Assembly: GCF_036240795.1 (NCBI RefSeq) | Contig: NZ_CP108454.1 | Span: 7,624,001 to 7,688,000 of the forward strand | DNA: 64,000 bases | From: Streptomyces sp. NBC_01268 | GTDB lineage: Bacteria; Actinomycetota; Actinomycetes; Streptomycetales; Streptomycetaceae | Direction of reading: 5' to 3' | Made by a program: the position numbers and the translations under genes | Notes under the pieces: generated by a model | Seen by the model: the letters and a program-made list of their open reading frames with translations, nothing else | What the model was told of the DNA's origin: nothing | Databases searched by the model: none | In this document: piece by piece, positions 21,567 to 29,927 of the stretch | Numbering within the stretch: position 1 is the first letter of the stretch | How the letters are laid out: each line of letters starts with the position of its first letter

Positions 21567-22877
21567 GTGCACGCGACACATGGCCGTACGGTGCGTGACC
21601 TGCGGCGCGAGAACCGCACCGCGGTACTGCGAAGGCTGTACTTCGACGGACCGATGAGCCGTCTGATGCTCGGACCCGCCATCGGGTTGAGCTCCGGATC
21701 GGTCAGCAACGTGGTCGCCGAGCTCGTCGCGGAGGGCCTCGTCGAGGAGGCCGGCAGCGTCGACTCGGCCGGCGGCCGCCCCCAGACCCTGCTGCGGATC
21801 AGCGCCGGAAGCGGCTGCATGATCGGCGTCGACGTCGGCGAAACCCGTGTCAGGGTCGAGCTGTTCGACCTCACCCTCAACGAACTCGCCCGCACGGAGC
21901 GCGCGTTGCCCAGCACCGGGCCGCGAACCGACCGCTACGACGTGGACCTGGTGGTCCGTCACGTCCGGGACGGCATCGCTGAGGTCCTGCGCGCGGCGGG
22001 CGTCTCTCCCGAACAGCTCCTCGGCGTGGGTGTCGGCGTGCCCGGCATCATCGCCTACACCCCCGAGGAGGGCGCCGTCGTCCACGGGCAGACCGTCGGC
22101 TGGGACGCCGTCCCCTTCGAACGCCTGCTGCGCCAGGCGGTCGACCTCCCCGACAGCGTCCCCTACTGGATCGACAACGGTGCCAAGACCCTCGGCCAGG
22201 CAGAGATGTGGTTCGGCGCCGGACGCGGCGCCCGCAGCGCCGTGACCGTCCTCTTCGGCTCCGGCGTCGGCGCCTGCGTCGTCACCGACCCGCTCGGCTC
22301 CGGGCGCGCCCTCGAATGGGGCCACCTCACCGTCAGCGTCCGGGGGCGCCGCTGCCGTTGCGGCTCCCAGGGCTGCCTCGAGGCGTACGCGGGCGCCGAA
22401 GCCCTCCTGGAGCGCTGGGCCGAAGCGGGCGGCCGCCCGCCCGCCGGCACCGACGAGGAGACCGCCCTCACCGCGATGCTCGCCGCCGCCTACCCGGCCG
22501 ACGGCTCGGGGACCGCCCCCGACGCCACGGCCCTGGCCGTCCTGGAGGAGACCGCCGAGTACCTCGGCGCCGGCTTCTCCGACCTCGTCAACCTCTTCCA
22601 GCCCGAACGCATCCTCGTCGGCGGCTGGGCCGGCCTCCAGCTCGGCACCCGCTTCCTCGACACCGTCACCCGGTACGCCACCCGCTACTCGCTGCGGTAC
22701 CCGGCGAGCCGCACCAGCGTGGCCCTCGGCACCCTGGGCCCGGAGGCGGTCACCGTCGGCGCCGCCCTCCTGCCCCTCGCGGACTTCTTCGCCCGCGGCG
22801 GCCGCCGTCCCGAGACCACCCCGAGCGCCCCGGCCCCGGCCTGGCAGACGGCCCTCGCGGACCGGGTCACGCCTTAG
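21567..22877 (+). CDS. ROK family transcriptional regulator
   Basis: Predicted sugar-responsive repressor of about 436 residues. An N-terminal winged helix ('RRENRTAVLRRLYFDGPMSR', 'SSGSVSNVVAELVAEGLV') precedes a ROK sugar-kinase-like domain: 'IGVDVGETRVRVELFDL', 'GVGVGVPGI', and the zinc motif 'CRCGSQGCLEAYAG'. An ATG at 21531 is also in frame. I prefer GTG 21567 because homologues begin just before 'RTVRDLRRENR', though neither start has a strong ribosome binding site. It is divergent from the sugar transporter operon and is expected to repress it until the sugar binds (inference from family). Confidence 0.88.
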   Translation: MHATHGRTVRDLRRENRTAVLRRLYFDGPMSRLMLGPAIGLSSGSVSNVVAELVAEGLVEEAGSVDSAGGRPQTLLRISAGSGCMIGVDVGETRVRVELFDLTLNELARTERALPSTGPRTDRYDVDLVVRHVRDGIAEVLRAAGVSPEQLLGVGVGVPGIIAYTPEEGAVVHGQTVGWDAVPFERLLRQAVDLPDSVPYWIDNGAKTLGQAEMWFGAGRGARSAVTVLFGSGVGACVVTDPLGSGRALEWGHLTVSVRGRRCRCGSQGCLEAYAGAEALLERWAEAGGRPPAGTDEETALTAMLAAAYPADGSGTAPDATALAVLEETAEYLGAGFSDLVNLFQPERILVGGWAGLQLGTRFLDTVTRYATRYSLRYPASRTSVALGTLGPEAVTVGAALLPLADFFARGGRRPETTPSAPAPAWQTALADRVTP

Positions 22878-22957
22878 GCCTCCGGGCCACCGGCGCCGAA
22901 CTCGACCTCGACGAGGACGACTTGGCAGGGGCCCGGGAGCCCGGGAGGACGTCGGCT

Positions 22958-22983
22958 GAGCGCTCGCGGCATCCGCGGCGCTC
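22958..22983. terminator. bidirectional terminator between convergent ROK and GH30 genes
   Basis: Eleven-bp stem with one bulged T: GAGCGC-T-CGCGG, loop CAT, CCGCG-GCGCTC. It ends three bases before the GH30 stop codon and about 80 bases after the ROK stop. Confidence 0.55.
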
Positions 22984-22986
22984 CGG

Positions 22987-24468
22987 TCAGATGTCGACGC
23001 CTCCGATCTCGAAGGTCTGCACGCTCTGCGCGTCGAACCACGACCAGAACCGCTTGCCGTGCAGGTACGTGTCGTCGTTGCGGTAGGCGTACCGCTGGCT
23101 GCCGGCGGTGGACGTGTACCAGCGCTCCACGAGGGCTCCGTCGGTCGACACGGTGGTGAAGCGCGAGAGGTCGAAGTCGATGTACTGGCCCGCGCCGTGG
23201 TTGGCGGCCACGATCACCAGCTTGCGCGAGGGACGGTCGTAGGCGGCGACCACGTCGGGGTGACCGGACTCGATGATCCGCATGCCGGGCCGGATGTGGC
23301 GCATGTACTGGGCCAGGACGTAGTACTTCGTGTTGACGAGGCCGAGTCGGCCGTCGACGAGCTCGATGGGGCCCCAGCCGCCACCGTTGCTGTTGTCGAC
23401 GATCTGCCAGTGGATCCACGCCGTGGGGTGGAGCCAGCGCATGTCGTAGCCGATGCTCCGGGCGATGGTCATCCCGCTGGCGTCGCCGTCGGTGTACTCG
23501 GACATCCAGATCCGCTTGCCCGACTCCGCCGCGGCGGCGTGGAGCAGGTCGCGCCGGGTGTCGGAGCGGTATCCGTGGACGTTGATCCGTCCGACCGCCT
23601 GCCGGGTGTCGGGGCCGAACTCGTTCCAGGCGGTCAGCGCGTAGTCGTAGCCGTTCTCGTCCATGGCCGGGATCTCCATCCAGGACAGGCCACGGGCGTC
23701 GAGCTGCGTGCGGGTCTCCTTGACGAGCCGCGCCTGCTGGGCGGGATCGAAGAAGCAGCCCTCCTGGCCGCGGCCCATCTCCGGGGTCCACGGCAGGCCC
23801 GGCTCGTTGACCGGCTGCACCGAGCGGAAGTCGATGCCCCAGTGGTCGTGGGCGTACCGGGCGATGGTGGCCAGATAGGCCGCGTGGCGCCCGTAGTTGC
23901 CGTCCTGGAGGTTGCTCGTCCACCCCGCGTCGTGGCCGCGCGGGTCGTCGTTCCGCAGCATCCACCACATGGGCGAGTTGGAGAACAGCTCGAAGGTGTC
24001 GGCCCCACGGTCCCTGGCCAGCCACATCATGTCGCGCTGGTTCGCGTCCGCGTACCAGTTCCAGCTGGCGGAGGAGGGATCGGCGTCGTACCAGTCGAGC
24101 TGGTACCCCTCGATCTGCTTGTACCCGTCGATGCTCGGCGCCGGCTTCATCGTGCGCCCGTCGATGCTGTTCGTCCCCGACGCCCCGGCGTTGTAGCGCA
24201 CGATGTTCATGCCGAGCCCGGGCAGGGTCTGCCCCAGCAACTGGACCGTACCCCGCCCGAACAGGGCGTCCGCCAGCTTCGGATCCGGCCCCACCGCCTT
24301 GGCCCACCAGCTCAGCGAGGTGCCCCAGCCCTCCCACGTGCCCCGGTCGGCGGCGGGGTCGATGACCGTCGCGAAGTCGGCCCTCGCCGTTCCCGCGCCC
24401 AGACCCGCCAGCGCGGCGGCGCCCGGTACCGCCGCCAGTCCGCGCAGCACGTTGCGTCGGTTCAGCAT
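22987..24468 (-). CDS. secreted GH30-type glycosidase (beta-1,6-galactanase-like)
   Basis: Exported hydrolase of 493 residues. The N-terminus 'LNRRNVLRGLAAVPG' is a twin-arginine (Tat) signal. The mature part starts with 'TWEGWGTSLSWWAKAVG', typical of GH30 endo-beta-1,6-galactanase-like enzymes. Acid/base is E222 in 'VQPVNEPGLPW' and the nucleophile E324 in 'WMSEYTDGD'. A C-terminal beta-sandwich (~400-493) completes the fold. Start codons GTG 24471 and ATG 24468 are adjacent; the GGTGG upstream fits either. It could release galacto-oligosaccharides from plant arabinogalactan (family knowledge, untested). It is convergent with the ROK gene and belongs functionally with the glycan block. Confidence 0.85.
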   Translation of the reverse strand: MLNRRNVLRGLAAVPGAAALAGLGAGTARADFATVIDPAADRGTWEGWGTSLSWWAKAVGPDPKLADALFGRGTVQLLGQTLPGLGMNIVRYNAGASGTNSIDGRTMKPAPSIDGYKQIEGYQLDWYDADPSSASWNWYADANQRDMMWLARDRGADTFELFSNSPMWWMLRNDDPRGHDAGWTSNLQDGNYGRHAAYLATIARYAHDHWGIDFRSVQPVNEPGLPWTPEMGRGQEGCFFDPAQQARLVKETRTQLDARGLSWMEIPAMDENGYDYALTAWNEFGPDTRQAVGRINVHGYRSDTRRDLLHAAAAESGKRIWMSEYTDGDASGMTIARSIGYDMRWLHPTAWIHWQIVDNSNGGGWGPIELVDGRLGLVNTKYYVLAQYMRHIRPGMRIIESGHPDVVAAYDRPSRKLVIVAANHGAGQYIDFDLSRFTTVSTDGALVERWYTSTAGSQRYAYRNDDTYLHGKRFWSWFDAQSVQTFEIGGVDI

Positions 24469-24601
24469 CACAAACCCCCACCTGTTCCACGAGCCCCCTC
24501 GGGCCCCGACCGATTGTCAGGGACTCGTCCAAGATCGACAACCAGGGGCGGGCCGGGGTGCGCGCCGGGCCCTTCGTGCGTCGAGACGCACCGTCGCCGC
24601 C

Positions 24602-24976
24602 TCAGACCGAGAGCAGGTCCACGACGAAGACCAGGGTCGAGCCCGCCGGGATCAGGGGCGAGGGCGACTGCTTGCCGTAGCCGAGGCGCGGGGGAACGAT
24701 GATCTCGCGACGCCCGCCGACCCTCATCCCCCGAACGCCGCGGTCCCAGCCCTTGATGACCCGGCCACCGCCCACGGCGAACTTGAACGGCTGGCCCCGG
24801 TCCCAGGAGGCGTCGAACTCCTTCCCGGACTCGAAGGTGACCCCGACGTAGTGAACCCGGACGACCATGCCCGGCTTCGCCTCGGCCCCGTCCCCGACGA
24901 CCAGGTCCCGGATGGTCAGCTCGGTAGGAGCGTCACCCTCCGGAACACGCACCTCGGGCTTGGTCGGTTCGGTCAT
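24602..24976 (-). CDS. FKBP-type peptidyl-prolyl cis-trans isomerase
   Basis: Cytoplasmic isomerase of 124 residues, the normal length of a single-domain FKBP. Motifs: 'VVRVHYVGVTFESGKEFDASW', 'FAVGGGRVIKGWDRGVRGM', 'RREIIVPPRLGYG', 'LVFVVDLLSV'. The Tyr/Phe/Asp/Trp residues of the FK506-binding pocket are present. ATG 24976 follows GAGG. It is monocistronic. Three tandem repeats lie directly upstream. Confidence 0.95.
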   Translation of the reverse strand: MTEPTKPEVRVPEGDAPTELTIRDLVVGDGAEAKPGMVVRVHYVGVTFESGKEFDASWDRGQPFKFAVGGGRVIKGWDRGVRGMRVGGRREIIVPPRLGYGKQSPSPLIPAGSTLVFVVDLLSV

Positions 24977-24990
24977 GGCAGCCTCATTCG

Positions 24991-25029
24991 CTCTTCGCCG
25001 GAACTCTTCGCGGGAACTCTTCGCCGGAA
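24991..25029. repeat. three tandem 13-bp repeats upstream of the FKBP gene
   Basis: CTCTTCGCCGGAA at 24991-25003, CTCTTCGCGGGAA at 25004-25016 and CTCTTCGCCGGAA at 25017-25029 run head to tail. They lie 15 bases upstream of the FKBP start codon, in its 5' leader or promoter. Confidence 0.85.
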
Positions 25030-25224
25030 TCCGTCGCACGGACCGGCAGGCCGCACGGATGCTCCACGCGGCAGACGAACACGCTACCGAGAGTGCCGAC
25101 CGCCGCGGTGCACCGCATCCCCGGCACCCGCGCACCCGCGCACGCGCGCACGTGCCGAGGACGCCGGTCCCGCCGTTCTGCTAGCCTTCCGGAGGCCGTG
25201 CGAGAGAACGAGGAGGTGGTACCC

Positions 25225-25278
25225 GTGAACGCAGTTTCGACATGGGTGCTCCCCTCCGGGGTCACGGTCGGACGATAG
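25225..25278 (+). CDS. 17-residue leader ORF before the alpha/beta hydrolase
   Basis: GTG 25225 to TAG 25278 encodes MNAVSTWVLPSGVTVGR. It has the strongest ribosome binding site in this region, AGGAGG at 25211-25216, eight bases from the GTG. Its stop codon lies in the loop of a 7-bp hairpin (CGGACGA 25269-25275, TCGTCCG 25284-25290). The hydrolase start follows 48 bases later. Such an arrangement fits a translated leader that controls the downstream gene, but it could also be a small protein in its own right. I do not recognise the peptide. Confidence 0.45.
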   Translation: MNAVSTWVLPSGVTVGR

Positions 25279-25326
25279 GCAGGTCGTCCGGGAGCGCCGT
25301 TCCGAGCCCTCCCGAAAGGCACGACC

Positions 25327-26064
25327 GTGCACTTCACTTCCGAGAACCGCCTCGACGACGGCGTCCTCGAACGCGCATTCACCCTCGGCGAGATCCCCGG
25401 CATCCTGTGGACACCCGAGTCCGCAGCGGCGCCGACCCCTCTGATCCTGATCGGCCACCCCCCGCTCGGACTGCGCAGGATGTACCCGCGCCTTGTGGGA
25501 CGCGCCCGGTACTACGCGGCGGAGTACGGCTTCGCCGCGGCCACCATCGAGCTTCCCGGGAGCGGTGACCGGCCCCGCTGGCCCGCCCTCGAGCAGGCCC
25601 GCGCCGACCTGCGGCGGACGATGGAGGCCGGCGGGCCGGTCGGCGACGACATCGTCGACGCGCTCGTCCTCCCGCTGGTCGAGAAGGCGGTCCCCGAATG
25701 GCGGGCCGCCCTGGACGCCCTCCTGTCACTGCCCGGGATCGACGGCCCGGTCGGGTACGAGGGCGGCGTGATCTCCGTCGGCATCCGGCTGGCGGTGGTC
25801 GAGCCGCGCATCGTGGCCGCCGGCTTCTTCGCCGGGAGCCTCGTGCCCGCCGTCATGTTCGAGGAGGCCCGCCGGGTCACCATTCCCCTGCACGTCCTGC
25901 TGCAGTGGGACGACGAGGGGAACGACCGGCAGGCGGCCCTTGACCTGTTCGACGCCTTCGGCACCAAGGAGAAGACCCTGCACGCCAACATGGGCGGACA
26001 CACCGGCGTGCCGCAGTTCGAACTCGACCCGGGGGCCCGGTTCTTCGCCCGGCACCTGCGCTAG
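25327..26064 (+). CDS. alpha/beta hydrolase (dienelactone-hydrolase-like)
   Basis: Predicted alpha/beta hydrolase of 245 residues. The oxyanion-region strand reads 'PLILIGHPPLG', the helix 'RARYYAAEYGFAAATIELPGSGDRP' follows, and the C-terminal His is in 'ANMGGHTGVP'. The nucleophile elbow reads 'YEGGVISVGIRLA': the serine of 'VISVG' has Val where the canonical G-x-S-x-G has its first Gly, so catalysis may be altered. The Asp of the triad is probably in 'LQWDDEGND'. GTG 25327 follows GAAAGG. Substrate unknown. Confidence 0.8.
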   Translation: MHFTSENRLDDGVLERAFTLGEIPGILWTPESAAAPTPLILIGHPPLGLRRMYPRLVGRARYYAAEYGFAAATIELPGSGDRPRWPALEQARADLRRTMEAGGPVGDDIVDALVLPLVEKAVPEWRAALDALLSLPGIDGPVGYEGGVISVGIRLAVVEPRIVAAGFFAGSLVPAVMFEEARRVTIPLHVLLQWDDEGNDRQAALDLFDAFGTKEKTLHANMGGHTGVPQFELDPGARFFARHLR

Positions 26065-26151
26065 CCCGGACGGGTGGAGGCGGCATGGACCCGGTCGGCG
26101 GGCGGCTGGATACTGGCCGCTGACCGCAGGACCCGACCCCCTGGAGACGCC

Positions 26152-26574
26152 GTGCGTACCCGCCTCGCCACCGCCCTCGGTTCGTCCGCCCTGCTGACGT
26201 GCGCCACCCTGCTGGCCGCCGCCCCGCCGTCGAGCGCTGCCGCCTATCCGGTCAGCGGCTTCGATGTCACGTACGGTCAGACGTACACGCGGGGCACCAT
26301 CACCTGGTACGGGCGGTCGGTGGTGGTGGCGGGTGAGCACAAGTCGGTCGACGTGAACAGCTGCCGTGGCACCACGGCGTTCACGCTCGACTCGCAGAGC
26401 CACCAGATGGGCGTGGGCCTGTCCGGCAACGTCTGCGGGGCGAGCGACACGTTCTCCTTCACCGTGCCGGCGGACGCCCCGGGAGGAGCCGCGGTGGTGC
26501 GGGTGTGTCTCGACAACGGGGCGGACGGCCCGCAGGTCGTGTACCTGAAGTGCGTGAGGTACGGCCACCCGTGA
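26152..26574 (+). CDS. small secreted protein of unknown function
   Basis: Protein of 140 residues with a clear signal peptide (LATALGSSALLTCATLLAAA, cleavage near 'SSAAAYP'). The mature ~105 residues contain four Cys (in 'NSCRG', 'NVCGA', 'RVCLDN', 'LKCVRY') that could form two disulfides. Strand-like segments such as 'TITWYGRSVVVAGEHKSV' and 'VVRVCLDNGADGPQVVYLKC' suggest a small beta-sandwich. GTG 26152 follows GGAG; the longer open frame from 26074 has no leader logic. I do not recognise the family. Confidence 0.75.
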   Translation: MRTRLATALGSSALLTCATLLAAAPPSSAAAYPVSGFDVTYGQTYTRGTITWYGRSVVVAGEHKSVDVNSCRGTTAFTLDSQSHQMGVGLSGNVCGASDTFSFTVPADAPGGAAVVRVCLDNGADGPQVVYLKCVRYGHP

Positions 26575-26593
26575 CACCCCCTCCGCGGGGCGG

Positions 26594-26636
26594 GCGGGGC
26601 CGCGGCACACGGGACCCCCGTGTACCGCGGCCCCGC
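26594..26636. terminator. strong bidirectional terminator hairpin
   Basis: Twenty-bp arms at 26594-26613 and 26617-26636 with one mismatch and a 3-nt ACC loop, in the 84-base gap between two convergent genes. Confidence 0.8.
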
Positions 26637-26658
26637 GGTCCCCGCAGCGGCGGGCCGT

Positions 26659-27471
26659 TCACGCACCGGTGAGCACCGGGCCGAGGAAGCGGATGTGGGG
26701 GCGCCCGTCCGGACCGGGGCGGGTCACCGCGGCCCGGACGCCGTAGACGTCCGCGACGAGCCGTTCGGTGAGGACCTCCTCGACCGCACCGGCGGCCACC
26801 ACCCCGCCCTCGCACAGGACCACCACGTGATCGCAGTACATCGCCGCGAGGTTGAGGTCGTGCAGGGCCACGACGCAGGTGAGGCGCAGGCCCGCTACGA
26901 GGGTCAGGAGGTCCAGCTGGTGCTGGATGTCGAGGTGGTTCGTCGGCTCGTCGAGGAGGAGCTCGCGGGGCTCCTGGGCGAGGGCGCGTGCGAGGTGGAC
27001 GCGCTGGCGTTCGCCGCCTGAGAGGGTCCGCCAGGTGCGGTGCGCGAGCCCGGTCAGCCCGGTGTGCGCGAGCGCGGACCGGACGGCCTCCTCGTCCGCG
27101 GCCGTCGTCGGCGACCAGGCCCGGCGGTGCGGGACGCGGCCGAGCCGTACGGCGTCGGCCACGGTCAGGTCGACCTGGGTGTCGGCGTTCTGCTCGACGA
27201 CGGCGACGCGCCGGGCGAGCGCGCGGCGCGGGACGGCGTCCAGCGGGTCGCCGTCCAGGGTCACCACCCCGGTGTCCGGCGCGAGGACACCGGCCAGCAG
27301 CCGCAGGAGGGTGGACTTCCCCGAACCGTTCGGGCCCAGAAGGCCGGTGAGCGTGCCGGGGCGCGGCGCGAGGGTCACGCCGTCCAGGACGAGGGCGCCC
27401 CCGGCCGTGCGGGAGACGCCTTCGGCCCGCAGCCCCGCGGCCCCGCCGGGGCGGATCTCCGAGCCGGTCAT
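26659..27471 (-). CDS. ABC transporter ATPase (FepC/BtuD-like)
   Basis: ATPase of 270 residues for the adjacent FecCD-type permease. Walker A 'GPNGSGKST', Q-loop 'VVEQNADTQVD', signature 'LSGGERQRVHLARALAQ', Walker B 'ELLLDEPTNHLD' and switch His 'ALHDLN' are all intact. The start ATG overlaps the permease stop in ATGA, indicating translational coupling. It is the last gene of a three-gene importer operon controlled by a cobalamin riboswitch, so it probably powers uptake of cobalamin or a cobinamide-like compound (inference from the riboswitch). Confidence 0.93.
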   Translation of the reverse strand: MTGSEIRPGGAAGLRAEGVSRTAGGALVLDGVTLAPRPGTLTGLLGPNGSGKSTLLRLLAGVLAPDTGVVTLDGDPLDAVPRRALARRVAVVEQNADTQVDLTVADAVRLGRVPHRRAWSPTTAADEEAVRSALAHTGLTGLAHRTWRTLSGGERQRVHLARALAQEPRELLLDEPTNHLDIQHQLDLLTLVAGLRLTCVVALHDLNLAAMYCDHVVVLCEGGVVAAGAVEEVLTERLVADVYGVRAAVTRPGPDGRPHIRFLGPVLTGA

Positions 27472-28580
27472 CGGGTGCTCCTGGTGCGGTACAGGACGAG
27501 GACGAACGCGGGGACGCCGATGATCGAGGTGACCACACCGACCGGGACCTCCTGGGGGTCGAGCACCGTACGGGCGAGGGTGTCGGCCCACACCAGGAAG
27601 ACCGCCCCGGCCAGTGCGGACAGCGGCAGCAGCCGGGCGTGACCGGGGCCCGCGAGGGCCCGGATCGCGTGCGGCAGGACCAGGCCGACGAAGCCGATCG
27701 CACCCGCGGAGGAGACCAGGACCGCGGTCAGCAGGGCCGTCACCGACAGGAGGACCAGGCGGGTCCGGGCCACGGAGACGCCGAGCGCCGCCGCCGCGTC
27801 CTCGCCGAACGCGAACGCGTCCAGGGTGCGGGCGTGCCCGAGGCAGACGGCCAGCCCGACGGCGAGCACGGCGCCGCACACCCCGACGTCCGTCCAGCCG
27901 GCGCCGCCGAGCGAGCCGAGCAGCCAGAAGAGGATGCCCCGGGTGGTCTCGGCGTCGGCTGCGGTCATCACCACGAACGAGGTGAGGGCCGAGAACAGCT
28001 GCATCGCCGCCACCCCTGCCAGCACGACGCGGTCGGCCGACCCGCCCAGCACGTGGCTGAGGAGCAGGACCAGGGCGAAGGAGCAGAGCGCGCCGAGGAA
28101 CGCGCCCCCGGTGACGGACAGCAGGCCCCCGCCCGCACCGAGGACGACGACCGCGACCGCCCCGGTCGACGCGCCCGAGGAGACGCCGAGGACGAACGGG
28201 TCGGCGAGCGGATTGCGCAGCAGCGACTGCATCACCGCCCCGCACACCGCCAGACCCGCTCCGCACACGGCCGCGAGAAGCGTGCGGGGCAGCCGCAGGT
28301 CCCACACGATGCCGTCCCGGATGGCGCTCAGGCCGGACGGGTCCCCGCCGAGGTGGGAGGCCACCACGGACCAGGAGTCCGCGACGCGGATGTCCGCCGG
28401 ACCGATGGTGAGGGCGAGGGCGACCGAGACGCACAGGAGGACAACCCCGCCGATCGTGGCGACCGGCGCGAGTGCCCGGGAGGAGCGGATGGCGGCCCGA
28501 GCGGACGGGGTCACCGCCGCCGGGCGGCCGGCGGCGGGCGCGCCCGCCGCGGCCACGGTCTCCGGCCCGGTCCGGGTCAC
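27468..28580 (-). CDS. FecCD-type ABC permease (BtuC-like)
   Basis: Permease of 370 residues with about ten hydrophobic helices, as in BtuC/FecCD. Family motifs: 'LRLPRTLLAAVCGAGLAVCGAVMQSLLRNPLADPF' (given only to identify the conserved FecCD box), 'LGVSSGASTGA', and 'GAIGFVGLVLPHAIR' near the end. The GTG start overlaps the TGA of the binding-protein gene (GTGA). It forms the translocation channel between the lipoprotein and the ATPase. Confidence 0.93.
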   Translation of the reverse strand: MTRTGPETVAAAGAPAAGRPAAVTPSARAAIRSSRALAPVATIGGVVLLCVSVALALTIGPADIRVADSWSVVASHLGGDPSGLSAIRDGIVWDLRLPRTLLAAVCGAGLAVCGAVMQSLLRNPLADPFVLGVSSGASTGAVAVVVLGAGGGLLSVTGGAFLGALCSFALVLLLSHVLGGSADRVVLAGVAAMQLFSALTSFVVMTAADAETTRGILFWLLGSLGGAGWTDVGVCGAVLAVGLAVCLGHARTLDAFAFGEDAAAALGVSVARTRLVLLSVTALLTAVLVSSAGAIGFVGLVLPHAIRALAGPGHARLLPLSALAGAVFLVWADTLARTVLDPQEVPVGVVTSIIGVPAFVLVLYRTRSTR

Positions 28581-29638
28581 TTCGCGAGACCGTACGTCTT
28601 CAGCGCGGCGGCCACCTTCTCGATGCCCTCGACGGTGCGGATCGTGGGGTTCATGGCCTGTCCGCTGAGGATCACGTACCGCTTGTGCTTCACCGCCGTC
28701 ATGTTCCGGGTGACGGGGTGCGTCTCCAGGAACTCGATCTTCTTGGCGGCGCTCTCGGCCGACTGCGCCTTGCGGGTCAGATCGGCGATCACCAGCACGT
28801 CGGGATCGCGGTCGGCGACGGTCTCCCAGTTGATCTGCGGCCACTCCTCCTTCGTGTCGTCGAAGACGTTCCGCACGCCGAGCGCCCCGCTGACGATCCC
28901 CGGTGCGCCGCAGCACCCGGCCATGTACGGGCCCTGGGAGTCGGAGAACCAGTAGAGGGCGGACGCGTCGCCGAAGTCGGCCCCGGCCGTGGCCTTCCCG
29001 ACCCGCGCGCGGAGCTCCCCGACCAGCTTCTCGCCGCGCTCCGGCACGCCGAACACCCGGGCGAGGTCGCGGATCTCCCCGTACACGGTGTCCATGGTCA
29101 GCGGCTCGGTCCGCACGCCGTCGCCGTCGCCGCTGTTGTCCTTGCCGACGCAGTCGGTGGGGGAGAGGTAGGTGGGGACCCCGAGTTTCGCGAACTGCTC
29201 CCGGGGGGCCACGCCGCCCTTGCCCAGGGTGTAGAGGAAGGAGGCGCTGACGAAGTCGGGCTCGGTGTCGAGGACCTTCTCGAACGACGGGTAGCGATCG
29301 GCGAGCCGGGGCACGGCGGCGTTCGCCTTCTCCAGTCCCTCGAGGACGGGGTCGGTCCAGGTGGCGGTGCCCACCATGCGGTCGCCCAGTCCGAGGGAGA
29401 GCAGGATCTCGGCCGATCCCTGGTCGAGGGCGACGGCACGGCGCGGCGTGCGGTCGACCTCGACCCGCTGCCCGCAGTTGTCGAGCCGGACCGGGTGGCC
29501 CGCTCCCTTGGCCTCGGGCGAAGCGGCCTCGGTGCCGGTGCCGGTGCCGCAGCCTGCGACGAGAACGGCACCGGCCACGAACAGCACGGCGGAACGGGCG
29601 GAGTGTGCGAGGGGCACGGAAGGAGTCCTCTGCGTCAC
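28577..29638 (-). CDS. periplasmic-type binding lipoprotein (BtuF/FecB-like)
   Basis: Substrate-binding lipoprotein of 353 residues. The lipobox 'VLVAGC' is followed by a Gly/Thr linker and the FecB/BtuF domain: 'TPRRAVALDQGSAEILLSLGL', 'VPTYLSPTDC', 'DPDVLVIADLTRKAQ', 'HPVTRNMTAVKHKRYV'. It contains an unusual Cys pair in 'YMAGCCGAPG'. ATG 29638 is the first gene after a cobalamin riboswitch. In general this fold binds B12, siderophores or haem; the riboswitch points to a corrinoid. Confidence 0.9.
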   Translation of the reverse strand: MTQRTPSVPLAHSARSAVLFVAGAVLVAGCGTGTGTEAASPEAKGAGHPVRLDNCGQRVEVDRTPRRAVALDQGSAEILLSLGLGDRMVGTATWTDPVLEGLEKANAAVPRLADRYPSFEKVLDTEPDFVSASFLYTLGKGGVAPREQFAKLGVPTYLSPTDCVGKDNSGDGDGVRTEPLTMDTVYGEIRDLARVFGVPERGEKLVGELRARVGKATAGADFGDASALYWFSDSQGPYMAGCCGAPGIVSGALGVRNVFDDTKEEWPQINWETVADRDPDVLVIADLTRKAQSAESAAKKIEFLETHPVTRNMTAVKHKRYVILSGQAMNPTIRTVEGIEKVAAALKTYGLAK

Positions 29639-29703
29639 GGCTCATGCGCGGAGCCTGTCGTACGGTGCTCCCCGGGCGACGGCGCGCGACGCCAGGGCCG
29701 CCA

Positions 29704-29852
29704 GCAGGTCTTCGGACTCGGGGTCGTCCGGACGGAGCGCCTTCCCGGGCCCCTCGGGGCCCAGTGGCCGATGCTCCGCCCGTCACCCTCACCGCTGCGC
29801 GTCAGCTCCGGATTCCCACCGGATTCCCTGACCCGTGCACATACCGTGTCGA
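29704..29852 (-). ncRNA. cobalamin riboswitch upstream of the BtuFCD-like operon
   Basis: On the minus strand the leader contains, in order, 'GGGAATCCGGTGGGAATCC', 'GCGCAGCGGTGAG', the B12-box core 'GCCACTGG', 'GGGAAGGC' and 'GAGTCCGAAGACCTGC', the conserved blocks of the cobalamin aptamer. It ends about 65 bases before the start codon. Bound B12 should turn the importer off. Confidence 0.93.
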
Positions 29853-29902
29853 TACGTACAGAGGTGCGACTGGCCCGGGCAAGTTACCACAGGCCGCCCC
29901 TG

Positions 29903-29927
29903 CTCCTGACGGGTCGTCCGTCAGGAG
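29903..29927 (-). terminator. terminator hairpin at the end of metE
   Basis: Ten-bp perfect stem CTCCTGACGG / CCGTCAGGAG with a 5-nt loop. The metE stop codon is inside the stem. Confidence 0.65.
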
